From positions 360,133 through 424,132 of the forward strand of contig NZ_PCPZ01000004.1 in assembly GCF_002979865.1 (NCBI RefSeq): DNA of 64,000 bases, read 5' to 3'. Below are positions 26,807 to 35,384 of the stretch, piece after piece. This DNA is from Arthrobacter sp. MYb214 (GTDB lineage: Bacteria > Actinomycetota > Actinomycetes > Actinomycetales > Micrococcaceae). Under the pieces are notes generated by a model that saw only the letters and a list, made by a program, of their open reading frames with translations, was not told the origin of the DNA and did no database searches. Both the position numbers and the translations under genes were made by a program. How positions within the stretch are numbered: position 1 is the stretch's first letter; the number at the start of each line of letters is the position of its first letter.

Positions 26807-28195
26807 TTACACTCCTGCAGCGGTGATAATGGCGTAGGTGATGGCGGTGAGCGCGAAGCCGGCCACGCCCAGCACCGTGGTCAGCACGGTCCAGGTGCGC
26901 AGGCCGTCGGCCACGGACAGGCCCAGGAAGCGGGTGACAATCCAGAAGCCCGAGTCGTTCACGTGGCTCAGGCCGAAGGCGCCGAAGCCCACCGCGGCCA
27001 GGATCAGCGCGGTCTGCACGGTGGAGAAATCGCCGGCTTCCACGGCTGCGGCCAGCAGGCCGGTGGTGGTGATAATTGCGACCGTCGCAGAGCCCTGCGA
27101 GGCGCGAAGGATGGCGGCCAGGATGAAGGCCATCACGATGATCGGCAGGCCGGCCGCAGCCAAGGACTCGGCCAGCACGGTGCCAATGCCCGATTCGGTG
27201 AGCACCTTGCCGAACACGCCGCCGGCGCCGGTCACCAGGATCACGATGGCCGCCGGGGCCAGGGCCGAATCCATGACCTTGCCGGTCTGCTCGCTGCTCC
27301 AGCCGCTGCGCACGCCCAGCAGGTAGTAGGAAACCAATACGGTTACCAGCAGCGCGACGGACGGCGAGCCGATGAAGCCCAGGATGTTCGCCGCAGCGGA
27401 TTCCGCGGCGACCAGGGAGCCGCCCACGGTGCCGAGCATGATCATCACGATCGGCAGCAGGATCATGGAAATGACCATGGACGAGGTCGGGGCCTTGGTT
27501 TCCACCATGGTGCTGCCCCCGCTAGTTCCCTGGCCGGAGCCGAAGGATTCGAACTGCGCTGCGGTTTCCGGCAGCATCGGGATCTCGCGGCGGTTGATCC
27601 GCTTGGCCACGAAGTAGCTCAAGACGCCCAGCGGGGCGCAGAACGCCAGGCCCAGGATGGTGGCCCAGCCGATGTCGGCGCCGAGGATCTCTGCGCCGCC
27701 GACCACACCCGGATGCGGCGGAACCACTACGTGGATGGCCAGCATGATTGCGCCCACCGGCAGGCCGATCTTCACCGGCGAGACCCCCAGGGCCTTGGCG
27801 AAGCCGTAGATGATCGGCACCAGCACGATGAAGCCCACGTCGAAGAACACCGGAATGGCCAGCAGGAAGGCCGCGGTGGTCAGCGCGGCGATCACCCGGC
27901 GCGGGCCGAAGAGTGCGGTGAAGCGGGTGGAAAGCACTTGGGCTCCGCCGGAGATCTCGATGACCTTGCCGAGCATGGCGCCCAGGCCCACCAGCACGGC
28001 GACGCTGCCCAGCGTGCCGCCCATGCCCTCGGTGACCAGGCCGGCCACCTCCTGGATGGGGATGCCCGCGGCCAGGGCCACGAGCATGCTGACCAGCAGC
28101 AGGACAATGAAGGCGGGCATCTTGAACTTGATGACGCCGAGCAGCAGCAGGGCCACTCCGGCCACTGCGATCAGTAGCAGCATTAGCGGGCTCAT
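26807..28195 (-). CDS. GntP-family sugar-acid permease
   Basis: The 462-residue protein has about 12 membrane segments and GntP motifs: GIPIQEVAGLVTEGMGGTLG near the start, AIPVFFDVGFIVLVPIIYGF, VVVPPHPGVVGGAEILGADI and HVNDSGFWIVTRFLGLSVAD near the end. GntP carriers import gluconate and related aldonates by proton symport. Operon partners suggest a four-carbon acid such as threonate or erythronate, or a similar aldonate. ATG 28195 follows AAAGGAGACG at a longer than usual spacing. Confidence 0.92.
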   Translation of the reverse strand: MSPLMLLLIAVAGVALLLLGVIKFKMPAFIVLLLVSMLVALAAGIPIQEVAGLVTEGMGGTLGSVAVLVGLGAMLGKVIEISGGAQVLSTRFTALFGPRRVIAALTTAAFLLAIPVFFDVGFIVLVPIIYGFAKALGVSPVKIGLPVGAIMLAIHVVVPPHPGVVGGAEILGADIGWATILGLAFCAPLGVLSYFVAKRINRREIPMLPETAAQFESFGSGQGTSGGSTMVETKAPTSSMVISMILLPIVMIMLGTVGGSLVAAESAAANILGFIGSPSVALLVTVLVSYYLLGVRSGWSSEQTGKVMDSALAPAAIVILVTGAGGVFGKVLTESGIGTVLAESLAAAGLPIIVMAFILAAILRASQGSATVAIITTTGLLAAAVEAGDFSTVQTALILAAVGFGAFGLSHVNDSGFWIVTRFLGLSVADGLRTWTVLTTVLGVAGFALTAITYAIITAAGV

Positions 28196-28253
28196 GGGTT
28201 GTGTCGTCTCCTTTGACGCGGTGCGCGGGTGTCGAACTCGCGCGCTGATGACT

Positions 28254-29147
28254 TTACTGGGCAGCCTTCGGGGCTACGACCTTGATGACAGCGGAATCGT
28301 CGGCCGCGGCCAGCTCGTGGGCTTCGCCCAGCAGGTAGAGCTGTTCGGCCGCCGAGGCCACCGGGGTGGACAGGTGCAGGGAGCGGGCCGCGGAGGTTAC
28401 GATGCCCATGTCCTTGACGAAGATGTCCAGGCGCGAGAGCACTTCGGCACCATCCTCGGAGTAGGCCTCGAGCATGCGCGGGCCGCGGTTGCCGAGCATG
28501 AAGGAGTTCGCGGCGCCGGCCTGCAGCGCTTCCAGGGTGGTGGCCTGGTCCAGGCCGAGCTTGTCCGCCAGGGCCAGGGCCTCCGCGGCCGCGGCGATGT
28601 GCACGCCGCACAGCAGCTGGTTCACCGTCTTCAGGGCCTGGCCATCGCCGGGCTTGTCGCCCACGATGCTCAGGGTGGAGGCCAGCAGCTCCAGCACCGG
28701 GCGGACCTTCTCCAGCTGAGCCGGCTCGGCTCCGACCACGATCAGCAGGTCGCCTTCGCCTGCGCGCACCGGGCCGCCGGAGAGCGGCGCGTCCACCAGG
28801 CCCAAGCCCAGTTCGGCCAGGCGCTTGGCGGTGGCGGGCACTGCTTCCAGGCCAACGGTGGAGGTCAGGATGACCACTGCGCCGGCTTTGAGCTGCCCGG
28901 CCACGCCCTGCTCGCCGAAGAGCACGGCATCCAGCTGCTCGCCGTTGCGTACTGCCAGCAGCAGTGCATCAGCGCCGGTGACCGCTTCGCGGGCGGAAGC
29001 GTAGGTAGTGATGCCCGACTGGCTGGCCAGGGCCATGCGTTCGGCCGAGATGTCGAATCCGTTGACTTCCAGCTTGGTGGCCAGGCGGGTTGCCATGGGC
29101 AGGCCCATGGCGCCCAGGCCGAGGACTGCAACTTTGGTAGTGCTCAT
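28254..29147 (-). CDS. L-threonate-dehydrogenase-like beta-hydroxyacid dehydrogenase
   Basis: The 297-residue protein belongs to the 3-hydroxyisobutyrate dehydrogenase family: N-terminal VAVLGLGAMGLPMATRLATK (NAD-binding), the substrate signature DAPLSGGPVRAGEGDL, the catalytic-lysine segment DGQALKTVNQLLCGV and FVKDMGI. In DUF1537 gene clusters this protein (LtnD) oxidises L-threonate to 2-oxo-tetronate, so the same reaction or a close relative is likely. It lies between kinase and permease genes in the same direction (gaps of 28 and 58 bases). Tartronate semialdehyde reductase is the main alternative. Confidence 0.82.
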   Translation of the reverse strand: MSTTKVAVLGLGAMGLPMATRLATKLEVNGFDISAERMALASQSGITTYASAREAVTGADALLLAVRNGEQLDAVLFGEQGVAGQLKAGAVVILTSTVGLEAVPATAKRLAELGLGLVDAPLSGGPVRAGEGDLLIVVGAEPAQLEKVRPVLELLASTLSIVGDKPGDGQALKTVNQLLCGVHIAAAAEALALADKLGLDQATTLEALQAGAANSFMLGNRGPRMLEAYSEDGAEVLSRLDIFVKDMGIVTSAARSLHLSTPVASAAEQLYLLGEAHELAAADDSAVIKVVAPKAAQ

Positions 29148-29175
29148 TGGGATCTCCAGGAAATTGTAAAGATGG

Positions 29176-30624
29176 TTAGAAAGTGGCGCTCAGCTTGGCG
29201 GTGACGGCGGTCAGCGAGCTGTCGTCGCCCACGTTGCCGGCGAAGACGATGTAGGGGATGCCGGCGGCAGGTCCGTCCACCGATTCCCAGAGCGAGACAA
29301 TGCCCGGGAGCATCGGCCCGCGCACGATGGCATGGCGGATTTCCAGGCCATGGGCGGCGACATCCGAGGAGGTGATCCCGCCCTTGGCGATCACGAAGCG
29401 CGGGGGAGTAGCGTGCAGGATCAGGTTGACGACCGAAACCACCGCAGCGCTCACGGTGCGGGCGATCTCCAGCGACTGCGCCGCGTCATCGGTTTTCACC
29501 AGCTTGCGCGAGGTGTGCACGATGACATCCTGGGTGGCCAGGGCGGCGCTGATCTGCGCGGCCTTGCCCTTCAGGTAGGCCTCGGAGCCGTCGGCGAGGA
29601 TTTCCGGGACGTCCAGCTCGATCACCGTGGCATTCGAGTGCCGGCTGGTCAGGTCGGCCAGCTGGCGGGTGGTCACGCCCACATGGGAGCCCACCACGAT
29701 CAGCCCGCCGGCGGTGCGCCGCTCGGCGCCGTTGCCCGCGTAGATCTCCTCGGCGGACAATGGCTGCCGTTGCTGCTGGCCGATGCGGGCACGCACGAAG
29801 GGCGGGCCCACGCGGCACAGCACGCGGGTTCCGGCCGCTTCGGCCTGCTGCAGGCCCTCGGACAAGGCCAGCAGGTCATTTTCCGTGACGATATCCGCGG
29901 TGGCGACCTGTGCGTTGGAAGCTTCGGCCAGGCGGGTGGCGATGGAGGAAGCGCCGGAACGGATGGTGTCCAAGTCCAGGACCATCACGTCCTTGGCCGC
30001 GATGCGCCCGGCGGTCTTCTCGGCGACGTAGTCCGGCAGATAGCTGGTGCTGAATCCGAAGGTGGCGTCTTTGGCAAACTCAGTCTCGCTGACCTTGGCG
30101 ACCTGGCCATCGATGGTGCGCATGTAGTGCTCGCCGGCCACGGTGATCCGCCCGGCTTCGCCGAAAGCAGGAACCATCAGCACGGCATCCACCGAGGAAT
30201 CCGGATCCACGGCGGCCACGGTGGCGGCCAAGGTGTCGGTTTCCAGCGGGAAATGCCCGCGCAGGGTGGAGTCGCTACGGCTGACAAAGGACACCGACAG
30301 GCCGGTTTCCGCCGCTGCCTGCAAGGCGGCCCGGGCTACCTGCTCATTGCGCAGTGCGGCGTCGTCGGCGTCCAGGGAGCGGGTGTTGGTGAGCACGTAG
30401 ACGGCCAGCGGGCGTTCGCCATCCAGCTGCAGGGCGAAGGCCCAGCGGAAGTCCTCGACTTCCCAGCTGGTGAGCACCGGAAGGTTGCTGACCGATTGGG
30501 TTCCGGTCGGGTCGTCATCCAGGACCACCAGCACGCTGCCGGTGGAGCGCGCGGCCTCGGCGATTTTCGCGGGCGCGATCTCGCGCTCCGGGAGGTATCC
30601 GGCGAGCAACTCGGACTCAAGCAT
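29176..30624 (-). CDS. DUF1537 four-carbon acid sugar kinase
   Basis: The 482-residue protein shows the DUF1537 kinase signatures: VVLDDDPTGTQSV near residue 30, YVLTNTRSLDADDA, SFVSRSDSTLRGHFPLE (hallmark acidic/basic block) and VLMVPAFGEAGR in the N-terminal half, and the nucleotide-binding C-terminal half with VVGSHVGVTTRQL, RFVIAKGGITSSD and FAGNVGDDSSL. Such enzymes phosphorylate 2- or 3-oxo-tetronates and related acid sugars. The start is ATG 30624, because AAAGGAG lies 7 bases upstream; longer in-frame starts (30645, 30684) are less likely. First gene of the operon, divergent from a GntR repressor gene with a palindrome between them. Confidence 0.9.
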   Translation of the reverse strand: MLESELLAGYLPEREIAPAKIAEAARSTGSVLVVLDDDPTGTQSVSNLPVLTSWEVEDFRWAFALQLDGERPLAVYVLTNTRSLDADDAALRNEQVARAALQAAAETGLSVSFVSRSDSTLRGHFPLETDTLAATVAAVDPDSSVDAVLMVPAFGEAGRITVAGEHYMRTIDGQVAKVSETEFAKDATFGFSTSYLPDYVAEKTAGRIAAKDVMVLDLDTIRSGASSIATRLAEASNAQVATADIVTENDLLALSEGLQQAEAAGTRVLCRVGPPFVRARIGQQQRQPLSAEEIYAGNGAERRTAGGLIVVGSHVGVTTRQLADLTSRHSNATVIELDVPEILADGSEAYLKGKAAQISAALATQDVIVHTSRKLVKTDDAAQSLEIARTVSAAVVSVVNLILHATPPRFVIAKGGITSSDVAAHGLEIRHAIVRGPMLPGIVSLWESVDGPAAGIPYIVFAGNVGDDSSLTAVTAKLSATF

Positions 30625-30671
30625 GGTCAAGGACTCCTTTGTCATTGGGCAATGCCTCGGCATCATAGGTA

Positions 30672-30686
30672 AGATGTCAGACATCT
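30672..30686. promoter_or_regulatory. GntR operator candidate AGATGTCAGACATCT
   Basis: A perfect 15-base palindrome (7-bp arms around A) lies in the 168-base space between the divergent kinase operon and the GntR gene. Its TGTCAGACA core resembles known operators of FadR-subfamily sugar-acid repressors. It is 48 bases from the kinase start, in promoter position. Confidence 0.6.
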
Positions 30687-30792
30687 GTCATGACGATTAG
30701 TGTTACATGGATCGCGGTCAGCCGCAACTGCCTGCGGGACATAGACTGGACAGGTCTTTGGCGGGATGAATTGTCCCGGGGATGGAGGAAGC

Positions 30793-31494
30793 ATGGCCCG
30801 GAAGTCATTGGTCGTAGAGGTCGCCGACAGCGTCTTGGACCGCATAGTCAGCGGTGAACTGTCGGTTGACGAGTTGATTCCTGGCGAGCTGGAACTCTGC
30901 GAGACCCTGGAAGTCAGCCGGATGACGGTGCGCGAAGCGATCAAGACACTCGCGGCGCAGAACATCATCCGCGTCGAACGGGGCCGCGGGACCTATGTGA
31001 ATCCGGTCAACATGTGGAATTCGCTGGAGGCGGTAGTACGCGCCACAACCGCCGGCGTGGGGGCGGCCGCGGCTGCCGTGCAGCTGATCGAGTTGCGCCG
31101 CATGCTGGAAACCGGCGCCTGCGAGCTGGCCGCTTCGCGGATCACCGAGGAGCAGCTGGCAGCAATGGGCGAACTGCTCGAAGCCATGCGCGCAGCACAC
31201 GCGGCCGCCGATCTGGACGGCTTTGTCGAAGCGGACCTGGAATTCCACGACGTGATCCTGCGGGCCTCGGGAAATGTTTTCGTTTCGGCGCTCTACGAGC
31301 CGCTGGGCCGAGTGCTCTCCTCACGGCGGCGTGAGACCAGCGCCTTCGCGCAGATCCAGCAGCACGCCATCGCCGAGCATGAGCACATCCTGGTTGCGCT
31401 TCAGCGGCGCGACAGTTCCCAAGCACGCCAAGCCATGGACAACCACATGCAGCAAACGCTGGATGATTTGAACACCTTCGTGCTCAATAGATAG
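30793..31494 (+). CDS. GntR-family (FadR subgroup) regulator of the acid-sugar operon
   Basis: The 233-residue protein has a GntR winged helix (residues 3-70: VVEVADSVLDRIVSGELSVD, LCETLEVSRMTVREAIKTLA, RGRGTYV) and an FCD ligand domain (ELRRMLETGACELAA, DLEFHDVILRASGN, HEHILVALQRRDSSQARQAM) with the metal-binding Asp/His pattern. It is divergent from the kinase operon and very likely its repressor, relieved by a pathway intermediate. ATG 30793 has GGAGGAA 4 bases before it. Confidence 0.9.
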   Translation: MARKSLVVEVADSVLDRIVSGELSVDELIPGELELCETLEVSRMTVREAIKTLAAQNIIRVERGRGTYVNPVNMWNSLEAVVRATTAGVGAAAAAVQLIELRRMLETGACELAASRITEEQLAAMGELLEAMRAAHAAADLDGFVEADLEFHDVILRASGNVFVSALYEPLGRVLSSRRRETSAFAQIQQHAIAEHEHILVALQRRDSSQARQAMDNHMQQTLDDLNTFVLNR

Positions 31495-31540
31495 CCACCC
31501 AGCCAATTGCCGTTTGGCACCCTGGCGGGAACGCGGTATC

Positions 31541-31563
31541 CAGGGATACGGAGTGCATCCCTG
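31541..31563. terminator. Hairpin between convergent genes
   Basis: CAGGGAT (31541-31547) pairs with ATCCCTG (31557-31563) through a 9-base loop between the GntR gene and the convergent LLM oxidoreductase gene. Short, but the only stem in this gap. Confidence 0.4.
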
Positions 31564-31619
31564 CGTGCTGGGCCATGAGCAGCTGGCCGGGATGCGAGGC
31601 AATGACGCAGAAGCCGAGC

Positions 31620-32537
31620 TCAGGCATTGAAACTCTCGGCGAGCAGGCGATAGGCATCCAACCGGTCTGCCGGGTCGCAGACCAAGGTATTGAGCATCAG
31701 CTCGTCGGCACCGTGCTCCTCGGCCAAGGCCAGTAACCGGTCGTGGACCTGGTCCGGGGTGCCTACGATCAGCGCCTTGCTGCGCTCCTCGGCACGGGCC
31801 AGTTCCTGCGTATTCCACGGGTGGCTCGCCGCCGTTGCCGTCGAGGGGATCGGTCCATCGTGGCCGAGGTCCTTGCGCACGCGCCAGAGCAAGAGCGCAT
31901 TGGCCAGGGCCTGCGCCTTCTCTTCGGTTGAGGCGGTGGCAAAGCGAACGGCCAGCACGGTGTGGGCGGCGTGCCCTGCGTTGGCCGCGGCCTCGCGGTA
32001 GGCCCGGGTGGCAGGCTCGCCGCCAGCAGGGCGCAGGAAGTGCCCATGGACGTAGCCCGCCCCGAGCATTCCAGGCAAGGGCGCGGTGGAACCGCCAGCG
32101 CCCAGTACCCAGACGCGGCCTGCCGGTTCGGTATCCGAGGGCTCGTGGACGGCGTCCGAATCATGCACCAGGGCGGCAATCTTCTGCGCGTAATGCGGGT
32201 CCGAGAGTGCAGCGCGGCCCACGCCGATGTCCACCCGGTCCGGGTGCACGGCGGCCAGCAGGCCCATGGCTTCGGAGACCTTCTGCGCCTGGTAGTACGG
32301 CAGCAAGATGGCACCGGTGCCGACCCGAATGGTTTCCGTGCGTTCCAAAGCCAGCGCGGTCATCATTTCCGGGGCGGCACTGGCGAAGGATTTCGAGTGG
32401 TGGTGCTCGGCAAACCAGATGCGGTGGTAGCCCAGCGCTTCCGCATCCTGAGCCAATTGCAGGCCGCTGGACAAGGCCTGGCCTGCGGTGGGGGCATGCT
32501 CGGTGAGCGGGACCTGGTCAAGTATGGAAAGCCTCAT
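31620..32537 (-). CDS. Luciferase-like (LLM) flavin-dependent oxidoreductase, MsnO8 type
   Basis: The 305-residue protein has the bacterial-luciferase TIM-barrel pattern: DAEALGYHRIWFAEHHHSKS near residues 32-51, IRVGTGAILLPYYQ, PDRVDIGVGRA, VWVLGAGGSTA and ALIVGTPDQVHDRLLALAEE at the C-terminus. Members use FMNH2 (or F420) and often oxygen on unknown small substrates; this one resembles the MsnO8 subgroup. ATG 32537 is chosen because the family begins with MRLSILDQVPL. Longer frames to 32942 are rejected. The start overlaps the stop of a 16-codon leader frame. Confidence 0.85.
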   Translation of the reverse strand: MRLSILDQVPLTEHAPTAGQALSSGLQLAQDAEALGYHRIWFAEHHHSKSFASAAPEMMTALALERTETIRVGTGAILLPYYQAQKVSEAMGLLAAVHPDRVDIGVGRAALSDPHYAQKIAALVHDSDAVHEPSDTEPAGRVWVLGAGGSTAPLPGMLGAGYVHGHFLRPAGGEPATRAYREAAANAGHAAHTVLAVRFATASTEEKAQALANALLLWRVRKDLGHDGPIPSTATAASHPWNTQELARAEERSKALIVGTPDQVHDRLLALAEEHGADELMLNTLVCDPADRLDAYRLLAESFNA

Positions 32538-32584
32538 GCAGGCAGGCCTGCTTTGCGATTCTCCGGGGCAAGCTGCAGCTGCAT
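32534..32584 (-). CDS. Possible 16-residue leader peptide coupled to the LLM oxidoreductase
   Basis: ATG 32584 has AAAGGA about 8 bases upstream and encodes MQLQLAPENRKAGLPA. Its TGA overlaps the oxidoreductase ATG (ATGA). The oxidoreductase has no convincing ribosome binding site of its own, so ribosomes probably reach it by finishing the leader. Another ATG two codons earlier (32590) is too close to the AAAGGA. Confidence 0.45.
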   Translation of the reverse strand: MQLQLAPENRKAGLPA

Positions 32585-32817
32585 GATCATGTCCTTTCAA
32601 CGGCGAGGGTCCAGTCAGTGAGCTTACCGCGTTGCGCAGGGCAGCGGGGCATCCAAGACGCGGCAAGCAGGGGAACGCTGGCGATCTTTGCCTCCACCCT
32701 GAGGGGGAGGCGGGGCAACGGATATCATTCGCGGTCGGGAGGACATCGCCGGCGCGCGGAACTAGTGTTGACACGTAGAGAAAGCAGCAGCTGCGTCCAC
32801 CTGAAAAAAGGAATCCC

Positions 32818-33318
32818 ATGCACGGCACTTCGCGTTCGACATCCAACCGCACTTCGACTTGGCTGGCGGCCAGTTCCGCAGCGCTTATCCTCGGCATGGG
32901 CCTGACTGGATGCGGCGCCATTGAAAGCTTCGACAAATCCACTGCGGATGCCTGGGCGGTGACCTACGAGATCACCGTGAGCGGGGAAGCCGCCGATGCG
33001 CTGAGTGATGTGTCCTACCTGGACTCGCCCAGCCGCGGCGAAGACTCGGCCGAAGTGACCGAGCAAGCGGTGGCCACGACCAGCGGTGCTGGCAAGAACA
33101 GCGAATCAATCTGGACTGCGCAGAGCGTCATCACGGCCGAAAAGGATGCAGCCATCGCGGCTACGCCTGCCGCAGGCAGCACCGCCACCTGCCGGATCCT
33201 GCTCGACGGGGTAAAGGAGATCGCGGCGCAAACCGGCAAGCCCGGCGAACGCGTGGAATGCGCCGTAACGACCCCTGCCTTCGGGGAAAAATTGAACCCG
33301 GCATCAGCCAAACCATGA
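32818..33318 (+). CDS. Small lipoprotein, MmpS-like
   Basis: The 166-residue protein has a lipoprotein signal (ALILGMGLTGC, Cys at residue 32) and a secreted beta-rich domain beginning AWAVTYEITVSGEAADALSD and ending with STATCRILLDGVKEI and VECAVT. The Y-E-x-T-x-S-G start and the C-R-I-x-x-D-G block resemble MmpS/MmpS-like domains, usually partners of MmpL transporters, but no mmpL lies here. AAAAGGA lies 6 bases before ATG 32818. Confidence 0.75.
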   Translation: MHGTSRSTSNRTSTWLAASSAALILGMGLTGCGAIESFDKSTADAWAVTYEITVSGEAADALSDVSYLDSPSRGEDSAEVTEQAVATTSGAGKNSESIWTAQSVITAEKDAAIAATPAAGSTATCRILLDGVKEIAAQTGKPGERVECAVTTPAFGEKLNPASAKP

Positions 33319-33625
33319 TCGGAGCGGGTATCGGAAGCATTTGACGAGTAGTTGGCGTGCTCCGAAACCAAGCGAGCATCCCCAGAGGTCGGGGGAGTGC
33401 CAGCGCCTATCTGGCACTAGCCACGAAGATAAAATGCCGAAGCCCTGCAGCTATCAAACAGCTGTAACCCTGCGGCAGTCCGCGAATGCAATTGCCCTTC
33501 ATCAAGTTAATTTTCGATGATTTATAGAAAGCAAATTCTCTAGTAGTTGACTCATTCGCCATAGGATGCGATCAGCGCGACGGTGCGCTTCGGGAGTCGG
33601 ACTTTGAATGGAGATGGGGTACAGG
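33319..33625. other. Intergenic region
   Basis: No gene found. An AT-rich part around 33500-33560 (TTGACTCATTCGCCATAGGATG) looks like the promoter for the DUF3253 gene: TTGACT at 33547 with TAGGAT at 33562. Confidence 0.4.
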
Positions 33626-34129
33626 ATGGCACCTTCAGAGAAGCCAGTACAAACCACCACCGACGGGCGCTACCTGATAATCAAGGGGCGGCGGTGGAGA
33701 GCCAGTGATCCCTCGATCCCTGCGAAATTACGACAAGAGCTGGTCAACGAGCTGATGTCAGCCCGCCGGGCAGTCAAGCAAGGCGAAATCGGCGCTAGCA
33801 AGCGTGTGAATAATGCCAAGCTCGCACTGGGCGAACGTGGACAGCCGTGGTGGGAGGAGCCGGAATCGGATTCAATGGGAGAGCGAATCCGCGCGACCAT
33901 TCGCAGCTTGCTGAGCCATAGGGCAAACACGTCAATCTGCCCGAGTGATGTTGCACGCATAGTGGGCGGGCCGGACGAAGGGTGGCGTAAGTGCATGGGC
34001 CAAGTGCGCCAGATTGCCGCGGCATTGGCCGTGCAAGGTGAAGTCGTTGCAACTCAAAATGGCGAGCCCGTGGAAGCTGACGGTGTCAAAGGGCCAATTC
34101 GGATTAGACGCCGACACCCAGGCGAATAA
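33626..34129 (+). CDS. DUF3253-containing small protein
   Basis: The 167-residue product has a basic N-terminal part (DGRYLIIKGRRWRASDPSIP) and a C-terminal DUF3253 domain (RIRATIRSLLSHRANTSICP, SDVARIVG, then WRKCMGQVRQIAAALA and GPIRIRR), which has a winged-helix appearance. Function is not established for the family. ATG 33626 is placed with GGGG 6 bases upstream; ATG 33614 and 33608 are in frame and equally possible. No co-directional neighbour is close, so it is probably transcribed alone. Confidence 0.7.
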   Translation: MAPSEKPVQTTTDGRYLIIKGRRWRASDPSIPAKLRQELVNELMSARRAVKQGEIGASKRVNNAKLALGERGQPWWEEPESDSMGERIRATIRSLLSHRANTSICPSDVARIVGGPDEGWRKCMGQVRQIAAALAVQGEVVATQNGEPVEADGVKGPIRIRRRHPGE

Positions 34130-34766
34130 AATTGCCCGATCTCTAGGGGAAGAACCGAGAATATGCTGGCACCGAGGTCTTCATGCCCGGTGAAGAGGGA
34201 GTGCTTCGGGCAAGGAGTCGACCCTCTAGACGCCGTGCTCGGTGACCATGAGCCGGCTGTGGTCGCTAAGCTATCGACCGTAATGCTGGAGCGCTTTAAA
34301 GAGGCAGTAGCTGTCGTCTTCGCGGTCAATATCGAGCATAACTCGGTAGGGGATGAACTTTTTCGCTGAGCTCCGTCCTCAAATGTTTAACTGCCGAAGT
34401 TCCAACGAAAGGAGGCAGTTGACTGAAGTGGACGCTGCGTCCCAGGTAACTTTACGTGCTGATGGTGAGCATTTCTTAATGATTTTCACGAAAAGGCGTC
34501 ATTGAAAGGGAACTGGCAGGCAGAAGATCCCGGTTCGAAGGCTACGAAAGGGGAGCATCATCGCTTCATGGGTAATGCCATCACGCTTTGTGCACTTTGT
34601 TGTGGCTTAGTGGCTGTTCTGGATCCTGGTATCCGCAACCCTGGATAGAGGACCGAGGCCAACAACTAGCCCCCAGAAGAAGCCCGGTTCTGGCCCATTA
34701 GCGGTCCAACCCAACATGGGTATTGACCAGCCATGAGAATGAGCCAGGACCGCTGGCCTGAAGGGC
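34130..34766. other. Intergenic region with one possible tiny frame
   Basis: No established gene is seen. TTG 34419 follows a near-perfect AAAGGAGG at 5 bases and opens 28 codons to 34505 (TEVDAASQVTLRADGEHFLM, then IFTKRRH). Its size and lack of any family leave it doubtful. The rest (34510-34766) has no frame with a ribosome binding site and reads like decayed sequence. Confidence 0.35.
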
Positions 34767-35249
34767 TTACTGGCTGGCGCCCGCCGCGACGGGCGCTTCT
34801 GCGTGGCAGCGTTCCGGGAGAGGATATCGAGCCGGTGAGGTGGTTCGCGACTGCATAGCGGGGCAGGCTGGGATCTTGTGGGCGACGGCAGTGTTCTTCC
34901 AGAATTTCACACGGAACTCAGCAATGAGCTCGGTCGCCAGGCGTTCGAAGAACTCTTCCATGGTGAGTCGATCAGCGCAGGCCCTGGTGACTTTCAGTGC
35001 TGCTTGGGGGACGGTGACATGCATCATGTGCAGTTCTTCGGTTTGCGGATCGAGCATGGCCACCAGCACTGCACGGCCATGGATTGATGCCATGCCCATG
35101 GCATCGTTGAGCGATTCGGCAGGCTGCGTCATGATGATCGGCATTCCCTGCGTCCAGCCGTAGTCGGACAGGTGGGACTTGCCTTCACGGGTGGCGAGAA
35201 AATCAGCGACTCTGACTGCGGTTCGGGTTCGTGCGATTCGACCTGGCAT
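34767..35249 (-). CDS. Uncharacterised protein, paralogue of the 62085-62525 gene
   Basis: The 160-residue protein starts at ATG 35249 (GGAAGTAT upstream). Residues 20-85 align with the product at 62085-62525: SHLSDYGWTQGMPIIM against THLTAYGWMEGMPVVF, SIHGRAVLVAMLDPQTEEL against SVHGRAVLMVLDDDQTDDL, then MHVTVP against WHITVP. The C-terminal half shares FRVKFWKNTAVAHKIP with FRVAFWSHSAAIHEIP. No signal, membrane segment or catalytic motif is evident; a small alpha/beta domain is likely. It lies 135 bases after a second unknown gene in the same direction. Function unknown. Confidence 0.75.
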   Translation of the reverse strand: MPGRIARTRTAVRVADFLATREGKSHLSDYGWTQGMPIIMTQPAESLNDAMGMASIHGRAVLVAMLDPQTEELHMMHVTVPQAALKVTRACADRLTMEEFFERLATELIAEFRVKFWKNTAVAHKIPACPAMQSRTTSPARYPLPERCHAEAPVAAGASQ

Positions 35250-35384
35250 TTTAGATACTTCCCTTTCGTGCACTGCTCATGAAAAATATCGATGTGGACG
35301 TAATTCTCCGCAGTGAGATGCGCTTCGGAAAGGTCCCGTCGTTTTGGTGGTGCCGCTCTTGGCGTGCGGCGGGTGCTGCAGATC

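Noticed and set aside
26240..28177. Plus-strand open frame of 645 codons opposite the aldolase and GntP genes
   Set aside because: Gly/His/Asp/Gln-rich shadow of the hydrophobic permease; no family motif.
34530..34560. tRNA-like GGTTCGAAGGC stretch
   Set aside because: Only the T-loop-like string is present; acceptor, anticodon and D arms cannot be folded around it.
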